A DNA stretch of 64,000 nt from CANGTU01 sp046336655 (GCA_046336655.1 JBKDGH010000118.1:8685-72684), one strand, 5' to 3'; positions 45,334-54,982 are shown, counted from the stretch's first letter. A program made the numbers and translations. Notes: generated by a model not told the origin, from the letters alone.

Positions 45334-46386
45334 TCACTTCGTGTGGTATACGACGTGCATCAGGGTGCGCCCGACCGCTTCAAGCGTGGCCGGATCAATG
45401 TTCTCCAGATTGTCGCTGTGCGTGTGGTGAGTGTTGCCGAACTCATAACCCCCAAATCCCATCGCCTTGGTAGCAGGCCGCATGTCAATGATGTCAATCG
45501 AGCGCACACCTGCCATATTCATAAAGATGTGATCATCCGTGATCTCTCCGGTTACGGGCTCCTGAAACAATTCCGCATAACCCAGTTGAGCCGCAGTGGA
45601 CCACACGCGGTTCACCACGTCCGGCGCCACTTGCATGGAAACACCTTCCCGGTTGAAGCGCGCGTTTTTGCCTCCCACCATGTCGAGCAGAATACCGAAC
45701 ATCGCCTGATATCCGGGCCGGTGCGGATTCTTCTGCCAATACTGTGATCCGAGACACCAGAACAGGTAGTCCTCCGGACTGTCCCCGCTGTCCCACTCTG
45801 GCCGCCCGTAATCTTCCGCATCAAAGAAGATGATGTCTACCCCAATCGAAGGCGGATTAGCCTGAAGCAAGCGCGCAAGTTCCAGCAGCACTGCCACTCC
45901 GCTCGCACCGTCATTCGCACCGTCAATCGGTCTTTTCTGCTTCGCCGGATCAGGGTCTTTGTCGCCATACGGACGGGTGTCCCAGTGCGCGGCGAGCAGA
46001 ACGCGCTTGCGGGCGTTGGGATTGAATTCAGCAATGATGTTGCGCATGCGAAGCGGTGTGCCGTCCCACGCGTTGACCGTTGTCCGCTGTTCAATTACTT
46101 CAGCACCGTATTGCTTCATGCGCGCCTTTATCCAGTCTCCTGTGCGTTCGTGTGCTTTAGTATTGGGAACACGCGGACCGAAGTTCACCTGTGTGGTCAG
46201 GAAGAACATCGCGGAATCAGCATTGAATGGAGGTACGTTGACCTTTGGTTCGGCATGTTTTTCAGGCGGATCTGGAGTGTCTCCTCCGGTTTTTGGGATT
46301 CCTGAATCACAGGTTTGCAGCACCATTACTCCGGCGAAAGCCGCCAGCAGAAACAATGCAATCAGTCGGGTGCGTTTACTGCTCAT
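45334..46386 (-). CDS. Glutaminyl-peptide cyclotransferase-like M28 protein
   Basis: A 350-residue M28-fold protein with an N-terminal hydrophobic segment and Cys26 (possible lipoprotein, though the lipobox is weak). It has AHWDTRP, GANDGASG, FFDAEDYG, LLDMVGG and HTHSDNLENI, in the order of glutaminyl cyclase and related M28 enzymes. Glutaminyl cyclase converts an N-terminal Gln to pyroglutamate; that activity is common in secreted proteins of Bacteroidota. Its start overlaps the cysS 3' end by 11 bases. Confidence 0.85.
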   Translation of the reverse strand: MSSKRTRLIALFLLAAFAGVMVLQTCDSGIPKTGGDTPDPPEKHAEPKVNVPPFNADSAMFFLTTQVNFGPRVPNTKAHERTGDWIKARMKQYGAEVIEQRTTVNAWDGTPLRMRNIIAEFNPNARKRVLLAAHWDTRPYGDKDPDPAKQKRPIDGANDGASGVAVLLELARLLQANPPSIGVDIIFFDAEDYGRPEWDSGDSPEDYLFWCLGSQYWQKNPHRPGYQAMFGILLDMVGGKNARFNREGVSMQVAPDVVNRVWSTAAQLGYAELFQEPVTGEITDDHIFMNMAGVRSIDIIDMRPATKAMGFGGYEFGNTHHTHSDNLENIDPATLEAVGRTLMHVVYHTK

Positions 46387-47848
46387 AGGTCCACGTTGCT
46401 CCTTCTTTCGTATCTTTTATCTGCACGTTCAGCGAAGCCAACGTGTCTCGTATTTTATCGGATGTGGCAAAATCTTTTTTCTGTCTCGCTTCCGCGCGCA
46501 ATGAAAGTATGAACGACATGAGCTGATCGGTGAGTTGTCCGGTAGCGGAGTCTGAAGCTTCTTCCTTCAATCCGAGAATGACCAGGGCGTAATCGTTGAA
46601 CAGGTGTTTGAGTTCTTTGATCTGACTTTCCGTGACGGTCTGATGTCCCTCTGAACAAGAATTCACAATCCTTACCGCCTCAAACAAATGCGCAATCACC
46701 ACGGGCGTGTTGAGGTCATCATTCATCGCTTCCCTGCACGCCTTGCGAACCGCTGACACATCCACAGATCCTTCCGCGGCCGGCCGCAGCTTGCTTACAG
46801 CTGCGATGGCGCTCATCAGCCTGCGATATCCTTTTTCAGCAGCCTGCAGTGCCTCATTGCTAAAATCAAGCGTACTGCGGTAGTGGGCCTGAAGCATAAA
46901 GAAGCGCACAACCATCGGCGAATAACCCTGAGCGAGCAATTCGTGGCTTCCTTCGAATAGTTCGTGAGGAAGAAACGAATTACCGAGTGACTTGGACATT
47001 TTCTGTCCATTCACAGTGAGCATATTTCCGTGAAGCCAGTATTTCACCGGCCCGTGGCCGCAACATGCAGTGTTCTGAGCGACTTCTGATTCATGGTGCG
47101 GAAACTTGAGGTCCATGCCGCCGCCGTGTATGTCAAAGCGATCACCGAGGTATTTCGTACTCATTGCTGAACACTCGAGGTGCCAGCCGGGAAAGCCTTC
47201 TCCCCAAGGACTGTCCCAGCGCATAACGTGCTCCGGTGCCGCTTTCTTCCACAAGGCAAAATCAGCAAAAAACCGTTTTTCATCTTGTCCGTCGAGCTCG
47301 CGTGTATTTTCAAGAAGCTCGTCCACATTCCTTCCGCTCAGTTCGCCATAGGGGTATTGCTTCATATACGCCTGTACATCGAAATACACACTGCCGTTCA
47401 CCTCATAGGCGAGGTCTTTGGCCAGAATTTTTTTAACCATGTCAATCTGCTCGATGATATGGCCGGTGGCGGTTGGCTCAATGGAAGGCGGCTCGGTGTT
47501 GAGCTGCTGCAGCACCCAGTGAAAATAGACCGTGTATTTATGGGCAACTTCCATCGGCTCGAGTTGCTCAAGTTTTGCCTGTGCTCCGATGCGATCTACG
47601 CCTTCATCAAACTCAGAGGTAATGTGCCCTACATCGGTAATGTTGCGTACGTACCTCACTCGGTATCCAAGGTATTTCAGATAGCGGTAGAGTATATCAA
47701 AAGTGACGTAGGTTCTCGCATTCCCGAGGTGGGCATAATTGTACACTGTGGGGCCGCATACGTAGAGTCCTACAAAGGGAGGGCGAATCGGTTCAAAGAC
47801 CTCTTTTTGTCGGGTCAGGCTGTTGTAAAGAAGCAAATCAGGTTGCAT
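46376..47848 (-). CDS. cysS: Cysteinyl-tRNA synthetase
   Basis: A 490-residue class I synthetase. It has Cys31 in LYVCGPTVYNYAH, HLGN (the HIGH motif) at 40-43, Cys226 in the GWHLECSAM zinc-site segment, HHESEVAQ at 251-258 and KMSKS at 283-287, all characteristic of CysRS. The ATG at 47848 follows the downstream end of the MORN gene's terminator. The C-terminal anticodon domain is complete. Confidence 0.97.
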   Translation of the reverse strand: MQPDLLLYNSLTRQKEVFEPIRPPFVGLYVCGPTVYNYAHLGNARTYVTFDILYRYLKYLGYRVRYVRNITDVGHITSEFDEGVDRIGAQAKLEQLEPMEVAHKYTVYFHWVLQQLNTEPPSIEPTATGHIIEQIDMVKKILAKDLAYEVNGSVYFDVQAYMKQYPYGELSGRNVDELLENTRELDGQDEKRFFADFALWKKAAPEHVMRWDSPWGEGFPGWHLECSAMSTKYLGDRFDIHGGGMDLKFPHHESEVAQNTACCGHGPVKYWLHGNMLTVNGQKMSKSLGNSFLPHELFEGSHELLAQGYSPMVVRFFMLQAHYRSTLDFSNEALQAAEKGYRRLMSAIAAVSKLRPAAEGSVDVSAVRKACREAMNDDLNTPVVIAHLFEAVRIVNSCSEGHQTVTESQIKELKHLFNDYALVILGLKEEASDSATGQLTDQLMSFILSLRAEARQKKDFATSDKIRDTLASLNVQIKDTKEGATWTYEQ

Positions 47849-47856
47849 GGGTACAA

Positions 47857-47886
47857 AGAAAAGAAACCCCGGCAATCTTGCCGGGG
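47857..47886 (-). terminator. Rho-independent terminator of the MORN/YwqK-like gene
   Basis: Minus-strand GC-rich stem CCCCGGC/GCCGGGG (47867-47886) followed by TTTCTTTTCTTT, just upstream of cysS on the same strand. Confidence 0.75.
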
Positions 47887-47938
47887 TATATCTGGATTAT
47901 CAATACGAAGCCAGTGTTGAAGACTCAGGACGGCGCAC

Positions 47939-48841
47939 TCACAAATCGGCCTCCGGAATAACTCCCGTGCCTACGAAGCGTCCGTTTTTATAGATTTCGA
48001 TGCGCACGAGAATTCCATCGTTGTTGTACTTGAATATTTTCCCGTTCATCAGGCGGCCTTTGAAGAACTCTCCTGTTTGGGTAATGTCGCCGTTTTTGTT
48101 GTACAGGGTGTTAAAACCATTGGGCTTGAATGATTCCGCTGCATTTGGTTTATCCACCGCAGTCTTGCTGCTCTTTCCGACTTCCCCGTCATATGGGTCA
48201 ATTGTTGGAACTTCTTTCTTCGCAATCTGGCTGGAGTGCACCACAAGGCTTCCCGGCACCATGATTCCTTTCTCAAAACGCTTTTCTTCCACCAGCGTGC
48301 CGCGATCGTCGTAGCGCTTGCTTATGCCGTTTTCCTGACCATTGACCAACACCACTTCAAGTTCAGTTAATCCGTTTTCATGGAAGTACTTCTGCACCCC
48401 GTTGCGCTTTCCGGATTCATTGAACACAAAGAACTGTTGAGGATTGCCATTCGGATGAAATCGACGGAATTCGCCAATGTTTTTGTTGACTACCCACGTT
48501 CCGGTTTCCTCAGTATTGCCGTTTTCGTAGTACAGGGTATACACGCCATGAGGTCTTCCTCCGAGGTATTGAATCTGACTTCTGAGCTTTCCGCCCGGCC
48601 AGTATTTCTTCCATACCCCTTCCCGGCGGTCATCCCGGTATAAGCCCTCTTCCACGGTCTCGTCAGGAGCGTACGACCGGTCATTGGACATGAACCCATT
48701 GATCACCCAGTAGCCCTGGCGTTTTCCGAATTCATCGATCTGATTTTGCCCGCCTCCATATGAGGCAATCGCCTGCAGGCTGGCCATCGCGGCCGCCACC
48801 AGTGTAAGCAGAACGGAGAGTGAAAATGTGCGTCGTAACAT
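47939..48841 (-). CDS. Secreted MORN/YwqK-type repeat protein
   Basis: A 300-residue exported protein (signal peptide ends near AIAS). At least six MORN-like units are visible, for example GVWKKYWPGGKLRSQIQYLG, GVYTLYYENGNTEETG, GEFRRFHPNGNPQQF, GVQKYFHENGLTELEV, NGISKRYDDRGTLVEE and NGKIFKYNNDGILVRI. The repeat class is common in Bacteroidota and is often annotated as YwqK-family antitoxin, without evidence for a toxin here. Likely structural or envelope role. Confidence 0.78.
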   Translation of the reverse strand: MLRRTFSLSVLLTLVAAAMASLQAIASYGGGQNQIDEFGKRQGYWVINGFMSNDRSYAPDETVEEGLYRDDRREGVWKKYWPGGKLRSQIQYLGGRPHGVYTLYYENGNTEETGTWVVNKNIGEFRRFHPNGNPQQFFVFNESGKRNGVQKYFHENGLTELEVVLVNGQENGISKRYDDRGTLVEEKRFEKGIMVPGSLVVHSSQIAKKEVPTIDPYDGEVGKSSKTAVDKPNAAESFKPNGFNTLYNKNGDITQTGEFFKGRLMNGKIFKYNNDGILVRIEIYKNGRFVGTGVIPEADL

Positions 48842-48887
48842 GGCTTTGAGGCAATGATTTGTATGCCTTCTACGCCATGCAACTTCT

Positions 48888-49853
48888 TCAGGTTACACTC
48901 ATGGCTGATTTTTTCTTTCGGATCTCAGACAGCATTTTTTCGGTCAGCCTCGACAAATCGAACTGAGGCTTCCATCCCCAGTCAGTGCGCGCAGCGGAAT
49001 CATCAATGCTGTCGGGCCATGAATCGGCCAGCTGTTGACGAAAGTCCGGGCGGTAGCTGATGGTGAATCCAGGCAGGTGTCGCGCGATTTCCGCGCTGAT
49101 GGATTCCGGCGTAAAACTCATTCCCGCGAGGTTGTAACTGCTGCGGATCTTTACTGACTCAGCCGGTGCTTCCATCAATTCAATGGTGGCCCGGATGGCG
49201 TCTTCCATCATCATCATGGGCAGCATGGTTTGCGCCGAAAGGAAACATTCGTAATGGCCCTTTTCAAGTGCGGAATAGAATATATCTACGGCATAATCCG
49301 TAGTGCCACCGCCAGGTGCAGAACGGTAGCCGATCAATCCGGGATACCGGATGCTGCGCACATCCACGCCATACTTGAGGTGGTAGTACTCGCACCAGCG
49401 TTCGCCCGCTTGCTTGGAAATGCCGTATACGCTGGTTGGCTCCATTATAGTGCGCTGAGGAGTCATTTCCCTCGGCGAGGTGGGTCCGAATACCGCAATC
49501 GAACTGGGCCAGAAGAGCTTTTTTACTTTTCCGGAACGGCAAAGTTCAAGGAGAATGAACAGACCGTTCATGTTCAGATTCCAGGCCTTGTCAGGAAAGC
49601 GCTCGCTGGTCGCCGAGAGAAGCGCAGCCAGCTGATATACTTCTTCAACCTGAAATTTGTCAATGGCTGCAGCAACGGCTTCTCTGTCAAGTGTATCAAG
49701 AGTGATATACGGGCCTGCAAGCAGGTCGGGATTGTCTGTCTCCCGGAGGTCCGCCGCAATCACGCGGTCGTTGCCCCATTTTGCTCTCAGAGCCAGAACA
49801 AGCTCGGTGCCGATCTGCCCCGAAGCTCCGATAATCAGTATGTTTCCCTGCAT
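48888..49853 (-). CDS. NAD-dependent L-threonine 3-dehydrogenase (SDR/epimerase-like)
   Basis: A 321-residue extended SDR with GASGQIGTEL at the start, YQLAALLSATSE, the catalytic Ser-Ser near 125 (WPSSIAVFGP), and YGISKQAGERWCEYYHLKYG with the Tyr-Lys pair. This is the bacterial SDR-type threonine dehydrogenase, which oxidises L-threonine to 2-amino-3-ketobutyrate. A UDP-sugar epimerase-like enzyme is the alternative. The usual partner, kbl, is not in the window. Confidence 0.8.
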   Translation of the reverse strand: MQGNILIIGASGQIGTELVLALRAKWGNDRVIAADLRETDNPDLLAGPYITLDTLDREAVAAAIDKFQVEEVYQLAALLSATSERFPDKAWNLNMNGLFILLELCRSGKVKKLFWPSSIAVFGPTSPREMTPQRTIMEPTSVYGISKQAGERWCEYYHLKYGVDVRSIRYPGLIGYRSAPGGGTTDYAVDIFYSALEKGHYECFLSAQTMLPMMMMEDAIRATIELMEAPAESVKIRSSYNLAGMSFTPESISAEIARHLPGFTISYRPDFRQQLADSWPDSIDDSAARTDWGWKPQFDLSRLTEKMLSEIRKKKSAMSVT

Positions 49854-49888
49854 AGTAAATGCACCAGGTTCATTGCACTGGTATGGGC

Positions 49889-49919
49889 CAAATGTAGCAA
49901 AGCGCTACACTTAACCAAA
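49889..49919 (-). promoter_or_regulatory. Consensus Bacteroidota promoter of the threonine dehydrogenase gene
   Basis: Minus-strand TTTG (49916-49919), a spacer of exactly 19 bases and TACATTTG (49889-49896), both elements perfect. It places the start near 49883 with a leader of about 30 bases before the ATG at 49853. Confidence 0.7.
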
Positions 49920-49980
49920 AGGAGTTAGACGGGTGGGTGAGGTGCAGGTAGCAGCTTGTTCCGATATTCACGGCGGATAA

Positions 49981-50009
49981 TTGGCCTTACTTGTGCATTT
50001 TTACATTTT
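49981..50009 (+). promoter_or_regulatory. Predicted promoter of the ECF sigma/TonB receptor operon
   Basis: TTG at 49981-49983, an 18-base spacer and TACATTTT (one mismatch to TAnnTTTG) at 50002-50009. Predicted start near 50015, consistent with translation from the ATG at 50068. Confidence 0.4.
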
Positions 50010-50067
50010 TTACTGACCTGTGATCTTTTCATTGTTCTCCCCCTCCGGTACTGATGGCGAACTCAGC

Positions 50068-50553
50068 ATGGCTGAGTACAAGGGGTTGTTTGATCAGTTT
50101 TTCAAACCCATCCGGAATTATATCTACTACCGTTGTGGTGATCCGGATATGGCACAAGATATTGCACAGGATGTTTTTCTGAAATTGTGGGAAATGCGCT
50201 CGCGCATTGACCGGCGCACAGTGAAAGCGTATCTGTATACGATCGCGCTGCACATGACCATTAACCAGATCAAGCGCAGACAACTTCATTTCCGGTTTGT
50301 AAAGACGAAAGGAGAGGACAAGGAATTTGATACTCCCGAGAAGATTGCAGAGATGGATCAGTATCACATCAGGCTTCAGGAGGTCATCAATTCACTACCC
50401 GAGGGTGGTCGTGAGGTTTTTCTCATGAATCGTTTGGAGGATCTCACCTACAATGAAATCGCCGCGCGCCTGGGATTGTCTGTGAAGGCAGTGGAAAAAA
50501 GAATGAGCAAGGTGCTGAAGATTCTTCGTGATCAACTCGGCACAGAGCTATGA
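50068..50553 (+). CDS. ECF-type RNA polymerase sigma factor (FecI-like)
   Basis: About 161 residues from the ATG at 50068; a GTG at 50020 would add 16 residues. Sigma-70 region 2 has YRCGDPDMAQDIAQDVFLKL and region 4 has LPEGGREVFLMNRLEDLTYN, then a helix-turn-helix with LGLSVKAVEKRMSKVLK. FecI-type sigma factors direct transcription of a cognate TonB-dependent transport system when an outer signal releases the anti-sigma FecR. It overlaps the receptor gene by 4 bases. Confidence 0.9.
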   Translation: MAEYKGLFDQFFKPIRNYIYYRCGDPDMAQDIAQDVFLKLWEMRSRIDRRTVKAYLYTIALHMTINQIKRRQLHFRFVKTKGEDKEFDTPEKIAEMDQYHIRLQEVINSLPEGGREVFLMNRLEDLTYNEIAARLGLSVKAVEKRMSKVLKILRDQLGTEL

Positions 50554-53165
50554 CACGCGGACTTTTGATCGTGCTGTGCGTGATGGCAGGGCTGCTATCC
50601 TCCGCGCAGGTTGAGTCTGCCCGCATTACAGGCGATTACGGCCCGATGCCACTCGAGACTTTTCTAAGTGAAATAAAAGCGTCTTACCCTGTGAAATTCG
50701 CCTATGACCCCGGCGTAATTGAAGGAATTGAGGTTGCTGTTTCTTGCAACGGGACTCCTCTCGGGGAGGTACTCGATGAAGTACTTCTCAATACAGGGAT
50801 TGGTTGGAGGACTGTCCGAAAAACAATCGTACTCTTTCAAAACCCCGCTCAGCCTGAGCTTAACCCCGCTCCTTCAGTTCAACCCTTGGCACAGTGGAGT
50901 GCAGTTATCGCGGATGCAGAATCGGGGGAGGGGCTCCCGTTCGCAGTGGTGAAGCTCAGCTGTCTGCCGGGTGCAATTGCTTCGAACGAATATGGCCAGG
51001 TCAATGTATTGGATATTCCATCGGACACCTGCATCGTCTCTGTGTATTACACCGGTTACGAAACGCGGTCATTCCGCCTCAATTCGGCATGGGCTCAGAA
51101 GCGAACGGTAACAATGAAGCCCTTGCGCACTTTTCTTCCTCAGGCTGAAATCGTGGCTGAATATTCCGAACTGATAGAAACCGGAAACAGTCCGGGTGTG
51201 ATTTCTTTTAATCCTGCAGATCTTCAAGCCATCAATACCAGCGGTGAGAACGATGTCATGCGCGGAGCGCAGTTGCTGCCAGGAGTTTCAGGTACCACCG
51301 AAAGCAGCAATGGGATCATCATCCGGGGTAGCGATCCGGATCAGACGCTCGTTCAATTTGACGATTTCACGGTCTTTCACCTCGATCATTTCTTCGGCAA
51401 TTCGAGTGCGATTAACGCAGATATGGTGAAGCAGGTAAGAGTATACAAGGGAATTTCGGATGCAGCATTCGGCGGCCGCACAGGCGGTCTCGTGAGAATC
51501 ACAGGAAAGGAGGGAAACAAACTCAAGCCTTCTGCATCGGTCACTCTCGGCACGCTGTCAGGGAGCGTGCTGCTCGAATCACCGGTGGGCATGCAAGGCG
51601 CATTAATCCTTGCAGCTCGCAGATCGTACACCGATCTTATACCTTCACCTGCATTTAAAAATTTGTACACGAGTTCGTACAATCAGGGCGGCGTTCAATC
51701 CATCCAATCGGAATTATTCAGCGCTGATAACCGGCCTGATTTTTACTATCAGGACCTCACAGCCAAGTGGTCAACGCGCAGCAAATCCGGCGACCGGTTC
51801 AACATATCAGGATACATCGGACGCGACAAACTTTCCCAGACAATCCGCAAGAACGCAGGCGACGAAGCCTTTACTGTAACGCATTCGGATGAGAGCCAGT
51901 GGGGCAATAGCGGACTGGGTGCACGATGGCACCGAGAGCGCAAGAAGGGAGTGCACATGCTCGTGTCCTCCGGAATCAGCAGGTATCAGAGCAACTATTT
52001 TTCATCAGACTCCATTGTGCAACCAGCCACTGGCGTTCCTCAGCGCATTTTCAGTGACGAGCGCTTTCAGCTCACAGATTTCAATTTGCGCGCGGAGCAC
52101 GGTCGCCGCACGGGTTCGTGGAGAATCCGCATGGGCGCACACATCAATCGATCGGCTATCAGAGCTTCGGCTTTGCCCGGCTCAGAGCCAGGAAATGAAG
52201 AGGTTAATAGGGTGTCTTCGCTCTACCTGCAAACAGAAGGAGTCTGGAAGTCACTGGAAATCTCAGCAGGCCTTAGAATCGGGCATTTCTCGGAAGATGG
52301 CAATTGGTATCCTGAATGGAGATGGTCAATCTCACACGCAATGGGAGAACATTTCCGGCTTAAATCAGGCATATTCCGCACACACCAGTTCATTCACCGG
52401 TTGCGTCCGCAGAGTCTCGCACTTAATCATTCGGATTTATGGGTATGGTCTGGCACCACGAACGTTCCGGTGCTGCAAAGTGATCAGTTTTCTGCGGGTT
52501 TCATCTATTCCAGAAAGGCCTGGACACTCGATGTGGAGGGATACTTCAAAGGCAATCGGGGAGTAATGGAATACCTGCCACCGTACTTGAACGCCATTAT
52601 TCCGGGCGACTCGCTGCTGTTCGGATCCGGCAAGGCCTCAGGGGTTGATGTGTTGCTTGGATATAACCGGAGAGGTCATCATGTATGGCTGGCCTATTCA
52701 CTCATGAAAACCTCCAATAACTTTGGCAATGACGTGGGCACCACAGTTCCGGAGTGGTTTGATCAGCGGCATGAAGTAAAGATGACATATCAGTGGGAGA
52801 AAACCAACTGGGAATTTGCGTCGGCGCTCTTCATCGGTACCGGAAGGCCGTTCACTCCGCTACTCGGCTCATTCGAGATACCACTTGAACAGGGCGGGTC
52901 AGTGACTTCTCCTGTGTTCGGCCCGCTCCACTCGCTGCGCATGAGGCCTTACTACAGGCTCGATCTCGCAGCGGGCTGGAAAGCGGATTACAGAGGCGTC
53001 CGCTACGCTATGAGAGCAACCGTTTTCAATGCATGGAATCAGACCAACGTGCGTGATATCCGGTACACCGGAGTTTACAACGGTGCAGGGAACGAAGTCT
53101 TTATTGAAAACAGAATCAACATGACAGGGATTATTCCGGGGATTCAACTTCTTGTAAAATGGTAA
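50550..53165 (+). CDS. TonB-dependent outer-membrane receptor with STN domain
   Basis: An 871-residue protein. A signal peptide (ends SSAQ) is followed by a secretin/TonB short N-terminal (STN) domain (about 30-95, typical of transducers that signal to FecR), a carboxypeptidase-regulatory-like domain (about 115-195, with ESGEGLPFAVVKLSC), the plug (about 215-325, with RGSDPDQTLVQFDDFTVFHLDHFFG) and a 22-strand-type barrel ending in ...GIQLLVKW. The ligand is unknown. It probably takes up a large or scarce nutrient and signals its presence. Confidence 0.9.
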   Translation: MTRGLLIVLCVMAGLLSSAQVESARITGDYGPMPLETFLSEIKASYPVKFAYDPGVIEGIEVAVSCNGTPLGEVLDEVLLNTGIGWRTVRKTIVLFQNPAQPELNPAPSVQPLAQWSAVIADAESGEGLPFAVVKLSCLPGAIASNEYGQVNVLDIPSDTCIVSVYYTGYETRSFRLNSAWAQKRTVTMKPLRTFLPQAEIVAEYSELIETGNSPGVISFNPADLQAINTSGENDVMRGAQLLPGVSGTTESSNGIIIRGSDPDQTLVQFDDFTVFHLDHFFGNSSAINADMVKQVRVYKGISDAAFGGRTGGLVRITGKEGNKLKPSASVTLGTLSGSVLLESPVGMQGALILAARRSYTDLIPSPAFKNLYTSSYNQGGVQSIQSELFSADNRPDFYYQDLTAKWSTRSKSGDRFNISGYIGRDKLSQTIRKNAGDEAFTVTHSDESQWGNSGLGARWHRERKKGVHMLVSSGISRYQSNYFSSDSIVQPATGVPQRIFSDERFQLTDFNLRAEHGRRTGSWRIRMGAHINRSAIRASALPGSEPGNEEVNRVSSLYLQTEGVWKSLEISAGLRIGHFSEDGNWYPEWRWSISHAMGEHFRLKSGIFRTHQFIHRLRPQSLALNHSDLWVWSGTTNVPVLQSDQFSAGFIYSRKAWTLDVEGYFKGNRGVMEYLPPYLNAIIPGDSLLFGSGKASGVDVLLGYNRRGHHVWLAYSLMKTSNNFGNDVGTTVPEWFDQRHEVKMTYQWEKTNWEFASALFIGTGRPFTPLLGSFEIPLEQGGSVTSPVFGPLHSLRMRPYYRLDLAAGWKADYRGVRYAMRATVFNAWNQTNVRDIRYTGVYNGAGNEVFIENRINMTGIIPGIQLLVKW

Positions 53166-53923
53166 GGTATCTGTCCGGTATAATGGCACTTGGTATGTTC
53201 TCCTGCACCGCTGAGAGTGTTTCGTCGCTGCGTGAGGAAGAACTCATCGTCACCGCAGTGTTTCGCGCAGGCGGGGAGTCGCAATCGGTATCGGTAATTG
53301 CACTCGATCCGGCAACCGGCATGGCCATTCCTGCGGCCGGTGAGTTGCGTGTTTTTAATGGTACATCCTGGACTACTTACGCTCAGGAGGAGCAAGTATA
53401 CGTGTCTCCTGCGGATGCAGAGCCCATTCCCTTTGAGATCGAAGGAAAAGTGATATTTGAGCACGCGGGGAATATGGTGGAGGGCGTGTTCATCACACCC
53501 GAAGCGTTGTCTCCCGGCTTCACCACGCCTTTGGAATTCGCAGTGGAAGCAGCATTACCTGAACAGATTGTGTTTTCAGCTAACTGGAATGCCCTGTCCG
53601 GCTACGAGTACATCGCGAGACTGAGTTGCCTCGAAGACGCGCCGCTGGCGATTCCTTTCTCCGGACAAGCAGGACTGTTTGAAGCACGGAATCAGGGGCC
53701 GTTTCTCGCTCCTGAACTGTCCATACGGGGCAATGATTTTCGGTATTACGGAACGCATCTGCTTGAGATTGTGGCCGTGGATGCATTGTACCGCGATGCC
53801 CATTTCTTCAATCCTGTGTCGTTGTCCGGCGACTTGCTTTCGTTTCCCTCCAATGTCTCCGGGGGATTGGGTTTCGTCACAGCAACCAGTTCATTCAGTC
53901 TGCAGCTTGAAATTTTACCTTGA
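53159..53923 (+). CDS. DUF4249-like outer-membrane lipoprotein
   Basis: A 254-residue lipoprotein-type protein, with the cysteine of MFSC near residue 16. It overlaps the receptor stop by 7 bases. The C-terminal segment has YGTHLLEIVAVDALYR and SNVSGGLGFVTA, which match the closing blocks of the DUF4249 proteins usually encoded after TonB receptors in Bacteroidota. It is shorter than usual, so the domain may be partial. A surface partner of the receptor is likely. Confidence 0.6.
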   Translation: MVRYLSGIMALGMFSCTAESVSSLREEELIVTAVFRAGGESQSVSVIALDPATGMAIPAAGELRVFNGTSWTTYAQEEQVYVSPADAEPIPFEIEGKVIFEHAGNMVEGVFITPEALSPGFTTPLEFAVEAALPEQIVFSANWNALSGYEYIARLSCLEDAPLAIPFSGQAGLFEARNQGPFLAPELSIRGNDFRYYGTHLLEIVAVDALYRDAHFFNPVSLSGDLLSFPSNVSGGLGFVTATSSFSLQLEILP

Positions 53924-53980
53924 AAAATCAACAGAACAGGTAGGGTAATTCAACCAGCCGATGTAAAACCAGCGAATACA

Positions 53981-54826
53981 ATGGAAAGCAAGAACGAGAA
54001 AGAGAAGTATCAGCACATTCTGAAGTCTTGGGAGACGCCTTTTACGCGCACCTCCGGAGAATCCTGGAAAGAGCTGGAGATGAAGTTGTCGCAGGCGGTG
54101 CCGGTGAGGCCAATGAATACACGCCGGGTATGGCAGTGGGCGGCAGCAGCAGTCGCTGTGATAGCGCTGGGCACGGGTATTTTCTGGTCGTCTGGTTTGG
54201 GTAAAGCAATGCAGTATGCCACTGCAAACGGCCAGACCACGGAGGTCAGTCTTCCCGACCAGTCGCAGGTTTGGCTGAACGGATCCTCTTCAATCGCATG
54301 GAGTAATTCATGGGATGAGCGGGCTGTTGAGTTGAGCGGACAAGCGTTTTTCAGGGTTTCCAGAGGAAACACCTTTACGGTTAACACAGCGGCAGGAAGC
54401 GTGGAAGTAATAGGTACATCATTTGACGTCAATGCGATGTCTGGCGGCCTTTCTGTGGAATGTCACACCGGAAAGGTGCGGGTCATAACCGGCGGTGAAA
54501 CGATCATGCTGTCTCCCGGTGAGCGGGCGGAACTTGTTGATGGATCGCTCAAGGTCAATGCATTTGAGCCGGGTAACCCGGGCTGGCTCACCGAGGAACT
54601 AGAGTTTGCAAAGGCCTCACCTCAGGAGTTGTTTCAGAAGTTGGGAACGCACTTTGGCTTTGAAATGGTGCTGGAGGGAAACGCCACAGGCGAATTCACC
54701 GGATCCGTGAACACTTCAAGCATCGATGAAGCGCTGCAGATTGCTTGTCTGCCCCTCGGTCTCAGCTATGAACTGGATTTGACCGCTGAGCGGGTGCGGG
54801 TGTTTAAAGCCACCGCAAAGCGTTAA
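53981..54826 (+). CDS. FecR-family anti-sigma factor
   Basis: A 281-residue single-pass membrane protein. A short cytoplasmic N-terminus (about 50 residues) precedes a membrane helix at about 51-71 (WQWAAAAVAVIALGTGIFW), then the periplasmic FecR domain (about 85-185, GQTTEVSLPDQSQVWLNGSS and TVNTAAGSVEVIGTSFDV) and a C-terminal DUF4974 domain (about 200-275). FecR inhibits the sigma factor until the receptor signals. In this cassette it comes last, after the receptor and lipoprotein, not directly after sigma. Confidence 0.9.
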   Translation: MESKNEKEKYQHILKSWETPFTRTSGESWKELEMKLSQAVPVRPMNTRRVWQWAAAAVAVIALGTGIFWSSGLGKAMQYATANGQTTEVSLPDQSQVWLNGSSSIAWSNSWDERAVELSGQAFFRVSRGNTFTVNTAAGSVEVIGTSFDVNAMSGGLSVECHTGKVRVITGGETIMLSPGERAELVDGSLKVNAFEPGNPGWLTEELEFAKASPQELFQKLGTHFGFEMVLEGNATGEFTGSVNTSSIDEALQIACLPLGLSYELDLTAERVRVFKATAKR

Positions 54827-54860
54827 GAGGTGTTAACCTGGCGGGCCGGTGCAACATTTG

Positions 54861-54947
54861 CCCGAAGATCGGGTTCATATAAATAGGCGGGTAAAACCCG
54901 CACATGAAAAAGTAAGTAACAATCCCCGAAGCGTTCATTCTGAACGC
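54861..54947 (+). other. Multi-hairpin intergenic element upstream of queA
   Basis: Three perfect short hairpins lie in 87 bases: CCCGA-AGA-TCGGG (54861-54873), GCGGGT-AAA-ACCCGC (54887-54901) and GCGTTCA-TTC-TGAACGC (54931-54947). Upstream CGGGC (54842-54846) can pair with GCCCG (54860-54864) and GCGGG occurs twice, so alternative pairings exist. A four-codon ATG-AAA-AAG-TAA lies at 54904-54915. Together with the terminator at 54983 this could be a small RNA or an attenuator of queA. No family was recognised. Confidence 0.35.
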
Positions 54948-54982
54948 ATCAGATAGTATAGTTAGTTTTAGTTAAGGTTTAG

